The notes under the pieces are model-generated. The model saw nothing but the letters and a program-made list of their open reading frames with translations. It did not search any database and was not told the origin of the DNA. DNA of 64,000 nt from Diphasiastrum complanatum (Eukaryota; Streptophyta; Lycopodiopsida; Lycopodiales; Lycopodiaceae), in the NCBI GenBank assembly GCA_029204225.1, contig CM055110.1, positions 16,619,254-16,683,253 of the forward strand, in the 5' to 3' direction. Position numbers and translations under genes: made by a program. Shown here piece by piece: positions 43,025 to 55,740 of the stretch. How positions within the stretch are numbered: position 1 is the stretch's first letter; each line of letters starts with the position of its first letter.

Positions 43025-43436
43025 TGTCGCGGAAGCTTTTTTGTTTCATGTTCGTGCTCTCTCTTTTGATTTGCAAACAATTTTTTGTCATTGAATTTTC
43101 TTTTTGTGCGGAAGCTCTTACGGGATCCTAGACACTCGACTACGCATCACTGAACATATTTTATTCTAGCAATCAAGAGACACAACACAAGGCCAAGAGA
43201 TACACAAAATAGAGCGACTATATTGTCAGTTTGGTTTTAGAACGAGATCGTCAGTGTCTCGCTCGTTGGCAGATTGACTCTCTGCTCTTTTGTTGTGTTC
43301 TGCTCGTTGGCAGACTTTCATGCATGACTATGGTGTTTTTGCTTTCTTACTCTATTCGCTACGTCTCTCTCTGTTTCTTACATATCTCTGTAAAATTCTC
43401 ATCACTTTTTCTCTCTCTTTTTTTGGTTATGATTCT
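43025..43436 (-). repeat. Truncated 3' LTR
   Basis: Aligns with 45320-45730 (shared CTTACGGGATCC, CACTCGACTACGCATCAC, GTCAGTTTGGTTTTAGA). Similarity ends after GGTTATGAT, where integrase sequence begins. Confidence 0.85.
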
Positions 43437-43444
43437 CCAGCACT

Positions 43445-43858
43445 ATCGTTGTAGATATGTTCTGCAGGTGTACAGGTGCAGCTATTGCCTCGACCCAGAA
43501 TTGACCTGGCAATTGAGCCTGTGCCATCATGCATCTGGCTCCTTTGATTAGCATTCTATTTTTTCTTTCTACCACACCGTTGTATTCTAGTGTGTATGCA
43601 GGAGTGAACTAGTGTTCGATTCCCTTTGTAGAATCTTGAGAATTCTGTGCTTTTGTATTCACCTCCATTGTCAGATCTAAGGATCTGTATCTTTTTCGAG
43701 GTGTGTCGCTCTGCGAATGCCACGAACTTTTTGAAAGAATCAAATACTTTGGATTTCTCTTTCAAGAAGTAGATCGTGGTCATTCGGCTGTAATCATCTA
43801 TGAACGTTAGAAAATATCTCAAACCTGAGAGTGAATCTGTTTTCATCGGTCCACACAC
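43445..43858 (-). pseudogene. Copia integrase fragment
   Basis: Minus frame gives SGLRYFLTFIDDYSRMTTIY and ILRSDNGGEYKSTEF, the second Asp of the D-D-E core retained, then a frameshift (KGNRTLVHSC). The parallel region of the 60-64 kb copy reads on to NGVVERKNRTL. The fragment ends at the deletion junction with the 3' LTR. Confidence 0.8.
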
Positions 43859-44192
43859 ATCAGAGTGGACGAGCTCAAGAACTTCTTTGGCTCTTCTTCC
43901 CTCATGTGTGAATGGATTTCGATGTTGCTTGTCTTTCTAACAAGCTTCGCAGAACTCAGCCTCTGGCCTTGAAATCTTGAGACCTATGACAATGTCCTTT
44001 CTGCTCAAGTCATATAGGCTCCGCATGTTTAGATGATACATTCTTCTATGCCAGAGTTGATCTTTGTTTTCTGAAGCATTTAATATGCTTTCACAGTTGC
44101 TGATTATTTTGGCCTGGAAGAAATTTCCTTCTCTTCATCCGACCATCAGCAACTTGTTTGTCGTCTTCTCGATCATATGGCAATCTTCGAAG

Positions 44193-45255
44193 CTATAGAG
44201 AGCCGACGCCCTTGACATCGTGTCTGCTTTTATCGCCTAGAATCATTGCTCTATCATTTTCGAATTCGCAAAAGTTGATCAAGATCTTCTTGTTGCAGGT
44301 TATGTGAGATGTTGCTCCTGAATCGATGACTACATCATAGTCGTATTCAGAGTAGCTTGTCGAAGCTTCATCGAGTATCATGAAAGCTTCGTCACCTCTT
44401 TCAGCATCCTTTGATGACTCTACAACGTTTGTCTTTTCAAATTTCTTTTTCTTTTTTGGGTTGAATCTGCAGTCGTATGCAAAATGCCCTTTCTTCTTGT
44501 AGTGCATGCAAGGTATTGTTGGATTGAACCAACATTTGTTGGCCGTATGGCCTAGTTTGTGGCAGTGATCGTAGGAAGAAGATTGTTGATTTGAAGATTT
44601 CGTCTTCTCGAATCTTGGCTTGTTTTTGTTCTTCTTCTTTCCTTTCGTGAAGAGAGCATTCTCTTGATCATTGCTTCTCTCTCCTTCGTCTCTCATCAGT
44701 CTCTCATCAACGACAAGGCTGACTGCTTTGTCGAATGTCATATCTGGTAGACTCAGTATGAGCATTCTCAGTGGCTGATAGGACGTCGGTAGAGATTTCA
44801 TGAAGTACATCAGCTGTTGTGGTGCTCAGAGCTGGTGCTCCTGTCCTGATGCAACGAGTTGAGCGTAGATCGTTCTAATCTTCTCAACATGCTAATCTAA
44901 CCGGTTGCCATCCCACCATATGGATTGCGGCTAATTGTGAAGGTGCATGACTGAAGCTGCAGTCCTCACTTCATACTTCTGCTTTAATCTTTCTCACATT
45001 GCATGGCTGCTTCGCAGTCTTCAATCTGCATGAGTAGATCTTCATTTATGGACGAAATGATGAATGCCATTCCACGCTCATCCTTTCTGATCCACTCAGA
45101 TCTCCTCGGGTCTCCCTCCGGAGGCTGCACCTCTGAGAGCTCGGTCACCGACCAGATGTTCGCCCTTCAAGAGTATTTTGATTTTGAATTTCTAGATTCT
45201 ATAATTTGCACCATCAAGACTGATTGCTACTCTGGTCTGGATTGTCGTAGCCATA
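44193..45255 (-). pseudogene. Copia gag and protease, broken
   Basis: Gag begins at an ATG at 45255 (MATTIQTRVA). A frame broken near 45200-44820 reopens for 205 codons, including MYFMKSLPTSYQPLRM, two zinc-knuckle-like segments and the protease motif VVIDSGATSHIT with its catalytic Asp intact. Each knuckle has lost one Cys to Tyr, so RNA binding is probably impaired. Confidence 0.8.
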
Positions 45256-45307
45256 TTGTCTTTTCTGAAAGAATGACTATCGGGATATCAGTAGTGATAA
45301 CCTGTAG

Positions 45308-45319
45308 GCTTTGATACCA
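45308..45319 (-). promoter_or_regulatory. Primer binding site of the Copia element
   Basis: Minus strand reads TGGTATCAAAGC directly next to the LTR end at 45320. It matches the initiator Met tRNA 3'-end type PBS (TGGTATCAGAGC) with one difference. Confidence 0.8.
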
Positions 45320-46107
45320 TGTCGCGGAAGCTTTTTCGTTTAGTGTTCGTCCTCTCTCTTCTTATTCGCGAACAATTTTCTGTCTTTGAATTTTTTTTTC
45401 ATGCGGAAGCTCTTACGGGATCCCAGACACTCGACTACGCATCACAGAACATATTTTATTCTAGTAATCAAGAGACACAGCACAAGGCCAAGAGATACAT
45501 GAAATAGAGCGACTATATTGTCAGTTTGGTTTTAGATTGAGATCGTTAGTGTCTCGTTCTTTGGCGGATTGACTCTCTGCTCTTTCGTTGTATTCTACTC
45601 GTTGGCAGACTTTCATGCACAACTATAGTATTTTTGCTTTCTTACTCTATTCGCTACATCTCTCTCTATTTTTTACAGATCTCTATACAATTCTCATCAC
45701 TTTTTCTCTCTCTTTTTTTGGTTATGATCCAGAGAGGATCGTTTATACCTCCACTGTGTGGAGTTTACAAGATAGCTAAACGTAGAATCACAAGACTAGT
45801 TAACACTAATCAACTAGTTAGTTAGTCTCCGTCGTTGCTATTCGTTTCAGCTGGGCATGAAGCTCGTTAAGCTGCCAGCTGGTAGCGCGAAAGATTGCTC
45901 TTCGTGTGTTTTCGTTTTTTTCGTAGTTTTCATTTTGCATCCATTTTGGGCTTTGCAGTCCTGGAGGTGTGTTTACGATTCGCGATTGATTCGCGAATCA
46001 TTCGTGCTTCGAGTCAAAGACACGTTGACTATCGCAAATTGTTCTCGTTCAACCTTCATGTCTTGTTCGTGCTGCGACAAAGTTGTAGGAGTTCACCATT
46101 TCTGACA
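45320..46107 (-). repeat. Complete 5' LTR, 788 bp
   Basis: Begins TGTCAGAAATGG and ends CGCGACA on the minus strand, next to the PBS. A TATAAAC motif near 45745 (minus strand), also present in the LTR at 63930, is a possible promoter TATA box. Confidence 0.85.
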
Positions 46108-46112
46108 GCTTG

Positions 46113-46780
<668 letters not shown>

Positions 46781-47028
46781 GGCTGGCTTACACAGACGAT
46801 TTTACTTGCCTTGTCCATAGTGTGCGGATTCTTGAGTCGTTGTTTACCTTTCTTTGTGTGATGCACTTTGATGGATGTGTGGTCAATGCAACTAAGCATG
46901 GAGACCTATTTTGATGTCCAATATATATGGATTCCTATTATCTTGGATAGAATGATGAATATCCTGCTTTTATTAAATAAGGATGGGAAATGCATCACTA
47001 CACAAAAAGATGAGAAATAAGATTGAGC

Positions 47029-47866
<838 letters not shown>

Positions 47867-48229
47867 ATGCAGACAGTTAAACATTATATCAAGTGCCCCG
47901 ATCCAACCGAATTCATCCGCGACTTGGAATTTTTGTTGTGGGCATTCCCACCAAAAGGGACAACTTTTTGCCACCTTACTTTTTTTTATCCCACAACAAC
48001 TTTGGCATCAACGAAAATGGAAGACCAACTTCTAGTGGCCCGAGTGTACTATAGAGCGGCAATGTTAGGGGATTCATGGCCCGAAAAATTTCAGACTTGG
48101 ATAGCCCAATTTTGGCTCACGGGTGTCCGGAAGATCTTTTTTCCACCAAAAGACAAGCACAACCTAGCGCACGTTGATTATATGGATGACATCATTGGCT
48201 ACCTAATAAAGCGCCGCCGTGAAATTTGA
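47867..48229 (+). CDS. Hypothetical 120-aa ORF
   Basis: I do not recognise it. From the ATG at 47867 it encodes 120 residues with balanced composition, unlike the low-complexity frames around it: IKCPDPTEFIRDLEFLLW, RVYYRAAMLGDSWPEKF and a basic C-terminus (LIKRRREI). No signal peptide, membrane segment or named motif. The frame is open for a few codons upstream, so the real start or a splice acceptor could be earlier. It could be an exon or a piece of a mobile-element protein. Confidence 0.35.
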   Translation: MQTVKHYIKCPDPTEFIRDLEFLLWAFPPKGTTFCHLTFFYPTTTLASTKMEDQLLVARVYYRAAMLGDSWPEKFQTWIAQFWLTGVRKIFFPPKDKHNLAHVDYMDDIIGYLIKRRREI

Positions 48230-48232
48230 GGC

Positions 48233-48901
<669 letters not shown>

Positions 48902-48944
48902 TCACCACCTATTGCTACACCCTACAATGTGGTAATGTGCGACA

Positions 48945-49465
48945 AGCTTGGCAGATAGCAGACCACGTAGGCAGAGCCCGGTTGGCTTGCCAACCTATGA
49001 TGGGCCTACGTGGCTTGCCACGTGACTAACCCCAAGTCTACATGATTTGCCACATGGAAGGCATACGTGACTTGCCACATGGCAGCCAATGACAGGCTTG
49101 GTAGATAGCAAGCCTATGTGGCTTGCTACACAAGCCTATGGTAGGCCATGTCAAGCCACACAAGCCTATGGTAGGCCTACGTGGCTTGCCACATGGCAGC
49201 TTTTGAGCCCCACCTCTTTCTCTCTCTAGGTCCACTCAGGCCTACGTGGCAAAGCCTAGCTATCTTGCCACGTGGCTTACAACATGGGACGTACAACCCT
49301 ACATGGTTTTTCATGTGGCAGGCCTACATGGCTTGCCACTTAGTAGCTTGCGAGCCCCACATCTTTCTCTCTCTAGGTCCACAAGCCTACATGGCAGAGC
49401 CTGGTTGGCTTGCCACACAAGCCTATGGCAAGCCTATGTGGCAACCTACAACATGCTTGCATGGT
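48945..49465. repeat. Minisatellite of CCTACGTGGCTTGCCAC-type units
   Basis: Many imperfect copies of CCTACGTGGCTTGCCACATG, with a larger duplication on top: a segment containing GAGCCCCAC and TCTTTCTCTCTCTAGGTCCA occurs near 49205 and again near 49350. It is GC-richer than its surroundings and full of ACGTGG/CCACGT cores. It ends at the Copia LTR starting at 49472. Confidence 0.85.
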
Positions 49466-49471
49466 AGACCA

Positions 49472-50338
49472 TGTTGAAAATTCCAGAATTCACACATGTG
49501 GAAAATGTCCACAAGAGTGACTAATCTTGATTAAGCTTTGTGATTGGCACAGTACCCTGATTCTAGATTGTTCAACAAGATCTAGTTCAGAAGATATGGC
49601 TAATTCACAATCTAGCATGATAATCAATAGACTATGATAGTAATGAATCAAAGAATGATTAAAAGTACAAGATTACAGTGTTTTAGCATTAGCTTCAACA
49701 CAAGTTAGAGAGAGAAAGCTAGAGAGATAACAAGAAAAACAGTTTAGATCCAACCAAGCATGAGATAGCTACAAAACTTTGGTTCTTCATTACTTTGTGA
49801 ATGAGAATGATATGTACATATATAGGAGAGCCAAAATTCGTGGTACTCCTTGCATTCAATGCACATCCTACACCTATTCAAGTGCAAACAGCTATTAACT
49901 TGACACCTAACTGATAGCATGCACAGGTTGCACCTAACTTCTACCTACTTTCTTCAAATGGCAATTTCTCAACTAGCCATGTACAAATCTACATGCATGT
50001 GTCCATTAGAGTGATTGCATGATTTGCATGTCACTATGGAAACTTAGGACATTATACATTTATTGTGGCTCGAGTTTCTACAAGGTCATAATTGACCAAT
50101 TCCATGTGAATCTCTATATGCATGTCAAACTAGACATTGTCAACATTATTGCATATCATACTAGACCAACTAGACTTTATGCATGTCATTGGAATTTGAT
50201 CTACCTAACCCAAACTCGCCCTATTCTACAAGGATATGTGCTCAATTCACATACCTTGGATATGTACAAAATATTTACATGGGTAGGATCCCCCAAACAT
50301 TAACAATAGATGATAGATATGTTTTACAATTTTTAACA
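49472..50338 (-). repeat. Complete 3' LTR of a non-autonomous Copia element, 867 bp
   Basis: Minus strand begins TGTTAAAAATTG (50338) and ends TTTTCAACA (49472). The element-internal side is preceded by the purine tract AAGGAGGAG (50339-50347), a good PPT. A TATATA motif near 49815 is a possible LTR promoter. Confidence 0.88.
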
Positions 50339-50447
50339 CTCCTCCTTAAAATATATCTATCTGATGTTGGTGAAGATCCTTTGAGTTTGGATTCTTTGCT
50401 TTGCATTTGAAGTGAAGATGAACAAAGAATCCATCATAGTAGTATGC

Positions 50448-52097
50448 TTACCAAATCCACGATAAGTTCTCTTTGATAGAAATCTTTTCCAAATGCCTTT
50501 GAAAAATATTCCACCAACCTGCTATTATGCCAATGTACCTCCTGCATGTCTGATGTCGATCCTGGGTATGCAAAGTCCACATGCATGAAGTTGGCTGCAA
50601 GACAAACTGAAAAAACCAAGGCTTCCATGCCTCATCATGATCACAAAGATCATAAACATCAAGATTGTACCATGAGCAATATTTAAGATTAAGCATACTA
50701 GCTTCACTAGTCCAAAAACTATGAACTCTATCCAAAATGGATCTAATCTTGAAACCATACTCAAACTGGATCAAATTAAGGCTAAATACTTTCTTGAGGG
50801 TGTAAGTGTCCTCTGTGGATGCTTCACTTAACCTCACAAGAAGTTTACAATATGCCTCAATACATGAAAAAACTCCTTTTTTCAAACTATGAGTACTAAA
50901 CTCATACTTGCTCTTACTCAATTTAAGAGCATACAAATGATGGTACAACATCTTGCTTTCTAGATGTTTTGGAAACATACTAAAGTCACAAAAGACAAGA
51001 ATTAACTCCAAACTAAAGACTTCATTCAAAAACAGAATAGTCTTACTTGATCTTTGAGATAAGCAAATCTCAATTAAGCAAGATACATTATTAATCAAAG
51101 AAAAAGAACAATAGGTGAGTAAAACAAAATGAATACCACCTTTACTTATCTTTTCTTTTCCATTAAATAAGATCAACAAGGACTCGGCCTTGTACAATGA
51201 TGAAGATCTCCTTGGACATGCATGTTGAGGATACTCCTCCTCAAACCTTGACCTCATCACAACTTGATTACTTGCCATAGTAATGACTTGTGATGCACTA
51301 TGAGACACTGTGCTTTCGACCTCTTCCAAGATGGAAAATAGGTCCTCAAAATCAAGAACTTCTCCATGCTCAAACACCTTTGAGATAGAGAGTGTAAAGG
51401 CTATGTAGCCTTCCTTGATGGTTAGGCATCCAACCATGATCCACAGACCAAGATCACCATCCTTCTTTCTTTCCAAGAAACCACATGCAAAGCAATAGTC
51501 TTCAAGAACACTGAAGTATACAACCTTAGGCTTATAACTGAACAAGACTTCATAAAGTGCACTTCTTCCATTAGCTTCATAACTCCATAAAGTTTTGCAT
51601 GATGGAACATACACATGCACCAAAAAACTTGAAGAGACAAGACACAACCAAATGTAACTTGTGGATCCATCAATAGTACATGCAAAGCAAGAAACACCTT
51701 CCTTGCTTACTGATAAAGAAAGATGAACATCAGAATGTTCCAACTCCATAGAATGTTCTATCTTTTTAGAAGACATTAAATATGGATGCATAAGTGATTT
51801 TGCCATAGAATAAGCCACTCTTGGCTTGATCTCCTTGACTATAATAGGCATAGACCTGAAGTTGAAAACATACAACTTCCTATGCCATAGCTCCTCCTTG
51901 GAAACATAAGTCATCAATGCAGCATCACATAGACTTGAGTTTTCATGCACATCTAGCTTGAAAATACCTCCATATCTAGATCCACTTGCAAGGATCTTAT
52001 CTTCTTTCTTTATGAAACAACCATTGATATTAAAATCCAGTTCATAACCATCATCTAACAACTTTCCTACACTAATCACACTCTTTGTGAGATTAGG
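50448..52097 (-). pseudogene. Long open frame derived from Copia pol, catalytic motifs lost
   Basis: The minus frame is open for about 549 codons from just after a TAG at 52098-52100, with no ATG near its start (the first Met codon is about 60 codons in). Recognisable relics in pol order: LTKSVISVGKLLDDGYEL and GIFKLDV of the GAG-pre-integrase region; EELWHRK without the His/Cys zinc ligands that should follow; ELEHSDVHLS in the place of the first integrase Asp; FSYKPKVVYFSVLEDYCF of the integrase C-terminal linker; an acidic and Ser-rich linker with RRSSSLYKAES; and HLEKISIKENL of the RNase H tail. There is no RNGGEY-type, YVDD or STESEY motif. It cannot be an active polyprotein. Confidence 0.75.
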
Positions 52098-52805
52098 CTA
52101 TCTGACTTAGAGTTGCTGCTCTCTTTCACTATAGGTATTTTCAAAAATGTACTACCATCCTATGTGAAACACATGCAACCGTATTTGAGACAGATCTCAA
52201 ATATTCCACAAGACAAGCTAACTAGATCAGATACACAAAGTGGATTGAGACACTTCGATTAGTTTGAATCCTACTTTTGGCACGTGTGAAATGCAACAAA
52301 AAAAAACACTATTGACACTCAGAAGACTCAAAGGGTGTTCAATTACTTCAAACTCAATCTTGATCTTTAGTTTCTTGTGTAGGATGCTCAAAACCATGAA
52401 TTCAGAACAAAGTAAAAATTGATTCAAATCAAAATGTTGTCACTCGGATATTGGACCTATCCTAATCCTCTTTAAGAGCTTATAACTCTTGCTAGACATT
52501 TCAGATTGATTTGGTTTCAATTTCTACGGAAAGTACAGATCATAAGCTTTTCATCAAGCTATAACACTGCTATCTTTGGATCTATCAGCAAGGAAAACAA
52601 AGGGACTGAAAATCACTGATTTTCACACGTGCGGAATTCCAGAATTCCATACTACCTCAATTTAGGTCTGAAAATTCAGTTCAGGTCCGATTTGATCCAA
52701 TTACACTTCAGAGAAATGTTAGAAAAGGTGAAAAACTGCTTTTTTGCTTGTTTATCTCTCAATTTCTTGTACGATCAAGGAAATTAGCATGCAAAGCTTA
52801 ATGAG

Positions 52806-52817
52806 GCTCTGATACCA
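52806..52817 (-). promoter_or_regulatory. Primer binding site
   Basis: TGGTATCAGAGC on the minus strand, abutting the LTR end CAACA at 52818. This is the standard initiator Met tRNA PBS of plant Copia elements. Confidence 0.9.
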
Positions 52818-53133
52818 TGTTGAAAATTCCAGAATTCACACGTGTGGGGAATGTCCACAAGAGTGACTGATCTTGATTAAGCTTTGTGATTGGCACAATA
52901 CCCTGATTCTAGATTGTTCAACAAGATCTAGTTTAGAAGATATGGCTAATTCACAATCTAGCATGCTAATCAATAGACTATCATAGTAATGAATCAAAGA
53001 ATGATTAAAACAAGATTACAGTGTTTTAGCATTAGCTTCAACACGAGTTAGAGAGAGAAAGCTAGAGAGATAGCAAGAAAAACAGTCTAGATCCAACCAA
53101 GCATGAGATAACTACAAAACTTTGGTTCTTCAT
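52818..53133 (-). repeat. 5' LTR, truncated
   Basis: Matches 49472-49790 of the 3' LTR with a modest number of substitutions and a small indel. Its outer part is missing. Confidence 0.88.
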
Positions 53134-53420
53134 CGTTATTGGGATTGCTATTTCTTATACTTTTTGTGAGAGAGAAAGGGAGAGAGATAAGAGTAATTTT
53201 CTATCATTGTTGTGGATTTAGGGTTAATGGAAGTAGGGTTAATGGATGTAGTGTTAATGCTTAGTGTTAATGGATGTTAGTGTTAGATCCTCCATTCATG
53301 TTGAACTCTGAACTATACTATCGCTCTCATGGGAACGAACCTACGCATGACAACTAACTCCGTCTCTTTGATGCTAGATTGACTAGATCTTGGATTCAGG
53401 TTAGGCAAGGAAAGAAGACT
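53134..53420 (+). repeat. Gypsy-associated repeat, copy 3
   Basis: Reverse orientation relative to the copies at 18030 and 42600. Shares TTATTGGGATTG, GTTAATGCTTAGTGTTAATG and CGCTCTCATGGGAACGAA, and stops at the same AGGCAAGGAAAGAA end. Confidence 0.65.
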
Positions 53421-54395
53421 TAACCAACTTGAAGTTTCGAAAATCAACATTGAGATCCAACCTGGCGCCATGCTAGATCGGGGTCCCGATGTGAGTGACT
53501 TCCCTCCAAGCAAGCCGCCCGACATACATCAAACTTAACCAACTCGAAGCTTCGTTACAAACGAATAACATCCATTCCAAGCAAGCAGTCTGACTTACAT
53601 CAGACTTAACCAACTGAAAGCTTCGTCACGAGCGCTGGAAGCCAACCTAGCGCCACGCCAGACTGGACAGCCATAAATAGGTAACTTCCACCCAAGCAAG
53701 CCATCCAACTCAGCCGATAGGTTAGAGACTGTTCCCCAAGAGCTTAACCCATTCACGTTCATGCAAGGAACACTCAGAACCACAAGCCGCAACAGATATG
53801 GAGACAACCAGTTCCTGGATCAAATGCTCCCGACAGCATACCGTTGGCACCACGGACCGAATGGTCCTGACGGCATATTGTTGGCGTCCCGGGATACGAC
53901 CCTCAGCTATGTGCCAACTTAAAAATTTTGAAGTGGCCTTACAACTGGCGCTTTTACCAAACACTGAAACCCAGAAGGTAATTAGAGTCAGTTTGAGAAA
54001 AATCTCACTTTATTGATAAATCTGAGAAGGTTACATTTTAAGTGTGTAACCGACCCTAGTCTCCGGGGGGCTAGCATGCCAAGGCGAGAGCCATGACAAC
54101 ATTCCAACAAAGGAGGCTTGGTTGGAACTCGCCCTGAGTCGCAACCCGCACTCCCCTATAGTGTTGGTGTGATTCGGCACCCCCCGCCTCATACCAAGCA
54201 CTCTACCCAAGCTGATAAAGCACGTTTTTCTCTCTCTAGCATTTTCTCTTTCTAGAAAGTCATTTTCTCTCTCTAGATTTTATTGATCCCCAGGCTTTCT
54301 TTAATCATGCCTAGATTGTGTGAGGTGATTGCACATCGATTTGAGCTCTCTGGACTTCGCTAGAACCGATTAAAGATTTTCAGCCATAGGAACTT

Positions 54396-54507
54396 GGCGC
54401 CGACTGGATTCTAGTCACAGTGGCGCCGGGAGTGACGCCGGCGCCGTTGGTGCCGGGAGCAGTAGGGGCGCTGCTGGCGCCGGGGACAATGCTGTCGCTA
54501 GTGGCGC
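54396..54507. repeat. GGCGCC-rich cluster
   Basis: Five GGCGCC sites in about 112 bp (54396, 54422, about 54440, 54476, 54503), plus GACGCC and GGTGCC variants, in an otherwise AT-rich region. Several are TGGCGCCG, which resembles the start of the tRNA-Asp-type primer binding site of some plant Gypsy elements. Confidence 0.7.
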
Positions 54508-54519
54508 CGAAAGTAAAGC

Positions 54520-55234
54520 TTATGAAGATAGCTTTACAACATCCACCCCACCTTTATAAAATCTGATGTCCTCATCAGATGTCAGATTAAAGTAAAGGTA
54601 TCTCCCAATTAAAATAAGTATACATTTAAGCTACTTGGCACAGTACTCAATTTACTGGCCACTTTTTATTAACATTGAAACTGGCACACCACAAGCCGGA
54701 GGCTCAGCTCTTTGTACTGAAAAATTGCATAACTTGAAAATATCTCTTTGTCTAGGAAAAGCATAGATTTGATATCGCTTTCGTAAAACCCAAGAACCTT
54801 ATTAACTGGTGACAGAGGCCTTTCTTTGAAATGTTCGCCCCTGTCACTTCTGACTTTTGACTTTGGAACTCCTTTGAGCTCCTGATTTGTCCTTGATGCA
54901 CTTTGTGTTGAGCTCCCTGAGCTCCATATTTGATCAGTTCCGCACAGGTATCAAGGCTCGCTGAGCCAAAGGATTTATCGTTTGATTGCCCACTTTATGG
55001 TCCACTCCATGCCTTGTTGCTTTTGCACCTTGATTTCTCTCCTTGTCCCAATCTGATCTTGATACTTTTCCATCTTGGCTCTTTAAGGTAGGCAAAGATT
55101 GAGTACTCCGCAATGCACCTCTCACTTAGCTTGAAGTAGCTCTTTGAATCAGCCCAAATGTAACCATTGACCTCGTGGAAAGCCAAAGGGTCACACCAGT
55201 TTGATCCGCATACGAACTATCTCTTCACGTTTGT
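54520..55234. other. No intact gene; Gypsy-derived spacer
   Basis: Short frames only. Confidence 0.3.
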
Positions 55235-55740
55235 TTGAAGCACCATGTCCGTCGTGCAAAACTTGACTTTCACAATTCCATCACTGGTCAGTTGCCTCAC
55301 AGTCCCGTTATGCAAGCCTCACCCAATCACAAGCACGCCAAACAGGCCATCAAGCCATACATTGACCTCACCAACGATATGCACTGGACTAATGATGGCT
55401 ACCTTCTGGAAGTCATCACTGAGCCTTCCATCCACGCTGCTGCCCAGTTGTTGAATCATTTTCTGATGGTTGGCAACCTCAGGAAAGACCGCATCACATC
55501 TCAAGTCCTTCACAGGATAGTGGAGTCCCACACAAAGTTGGGCAATGCCCCTCTTGAACCATATAACTAGTTCAAGACTGTTTCTGGTGAGCTCAAGCGA
55601 GCTACTAAGGCCAATACAAAGCAACAGTTCGCCACTGGCTCTCTATTGTCCCTCTTAGCCGCTTCTCACTTAGAAAACAGAGTCCATGGCTTCCACCTGG
55701 ATTCTGTGCTTTCGGTTTACGAAGAAGCACCGGCCGAGTT
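55235..55740 (+). pseudogene. Gypsy-family extra ORF, copy 3, middle part
   Basis: Plus frame 55235-55570 encodes 111 residues including AAAQLLNHFLMVGNLRKDRI and LHRIVESHTKLGNAPLEPYN, stops at TAG and continues in frame with FKTVSGELKRATKAN and SLLSLLAASHLENRVHGF. It matches the minus-strand segment at 19.6-20.0 kb, showing this is a repeated protein family. Confidence 0.5.

Larger units (their letters stand above)
43025..46107 (-). mobile_element. Ty1/copia element with 5-bp target duplication and internal deletion
   Basis: Ends are TGTCAGAAATGG (46107 inward, minus strand) and CGCGACA (43025). The 5-bp flanks are identical: GCTTG at 43020-43024 and 46108-46112. The 5' LTR is complete (45320-46107). 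The 3' LTR keeps only its terminal ~410 bases (43025-43436) and is joined directly to integrase sequence. Reverse transcriptase, RNase H, the PPT and the U3 part of the 3' LTR are gone. Same family as the element at 60-64 kb. Confidence 0.88.
49472..53133 (-). mobile_element. Non-autonomous Ty1/copia element, 5' LTR truncated
   Basis: Complete 3' LTR, PPT, PBS (TGGTATCAGAGC, 52817-52806 on the minus strand) and the 3' ~316 bases of the 5' LTR (52818-53133). The 5' LTR aligns with the 3' LTR up to TTGGTTCTTCAT and then switches abruptly to the Gypsy-associated repeat at 53134. The internal region is about 2.4 kb, roughly half of a normal Copia, and holds one long degenerate pol-derived frame. 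Confidence 0.85.
53134..55740 (+). mobile_element. Gypsy-family fragment, copy 3
   Basis: The repeat at 53134-53420 is followed by imperfect repeats of AACTTAACCAACTCGAAGCTTCG (53420-53640), a region ending in a GGCGCC-rich cluster (54396-54507) and part of the family's extra ORF at 55235-55740. No RT or integrase is seen. Confidence 0.45.
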
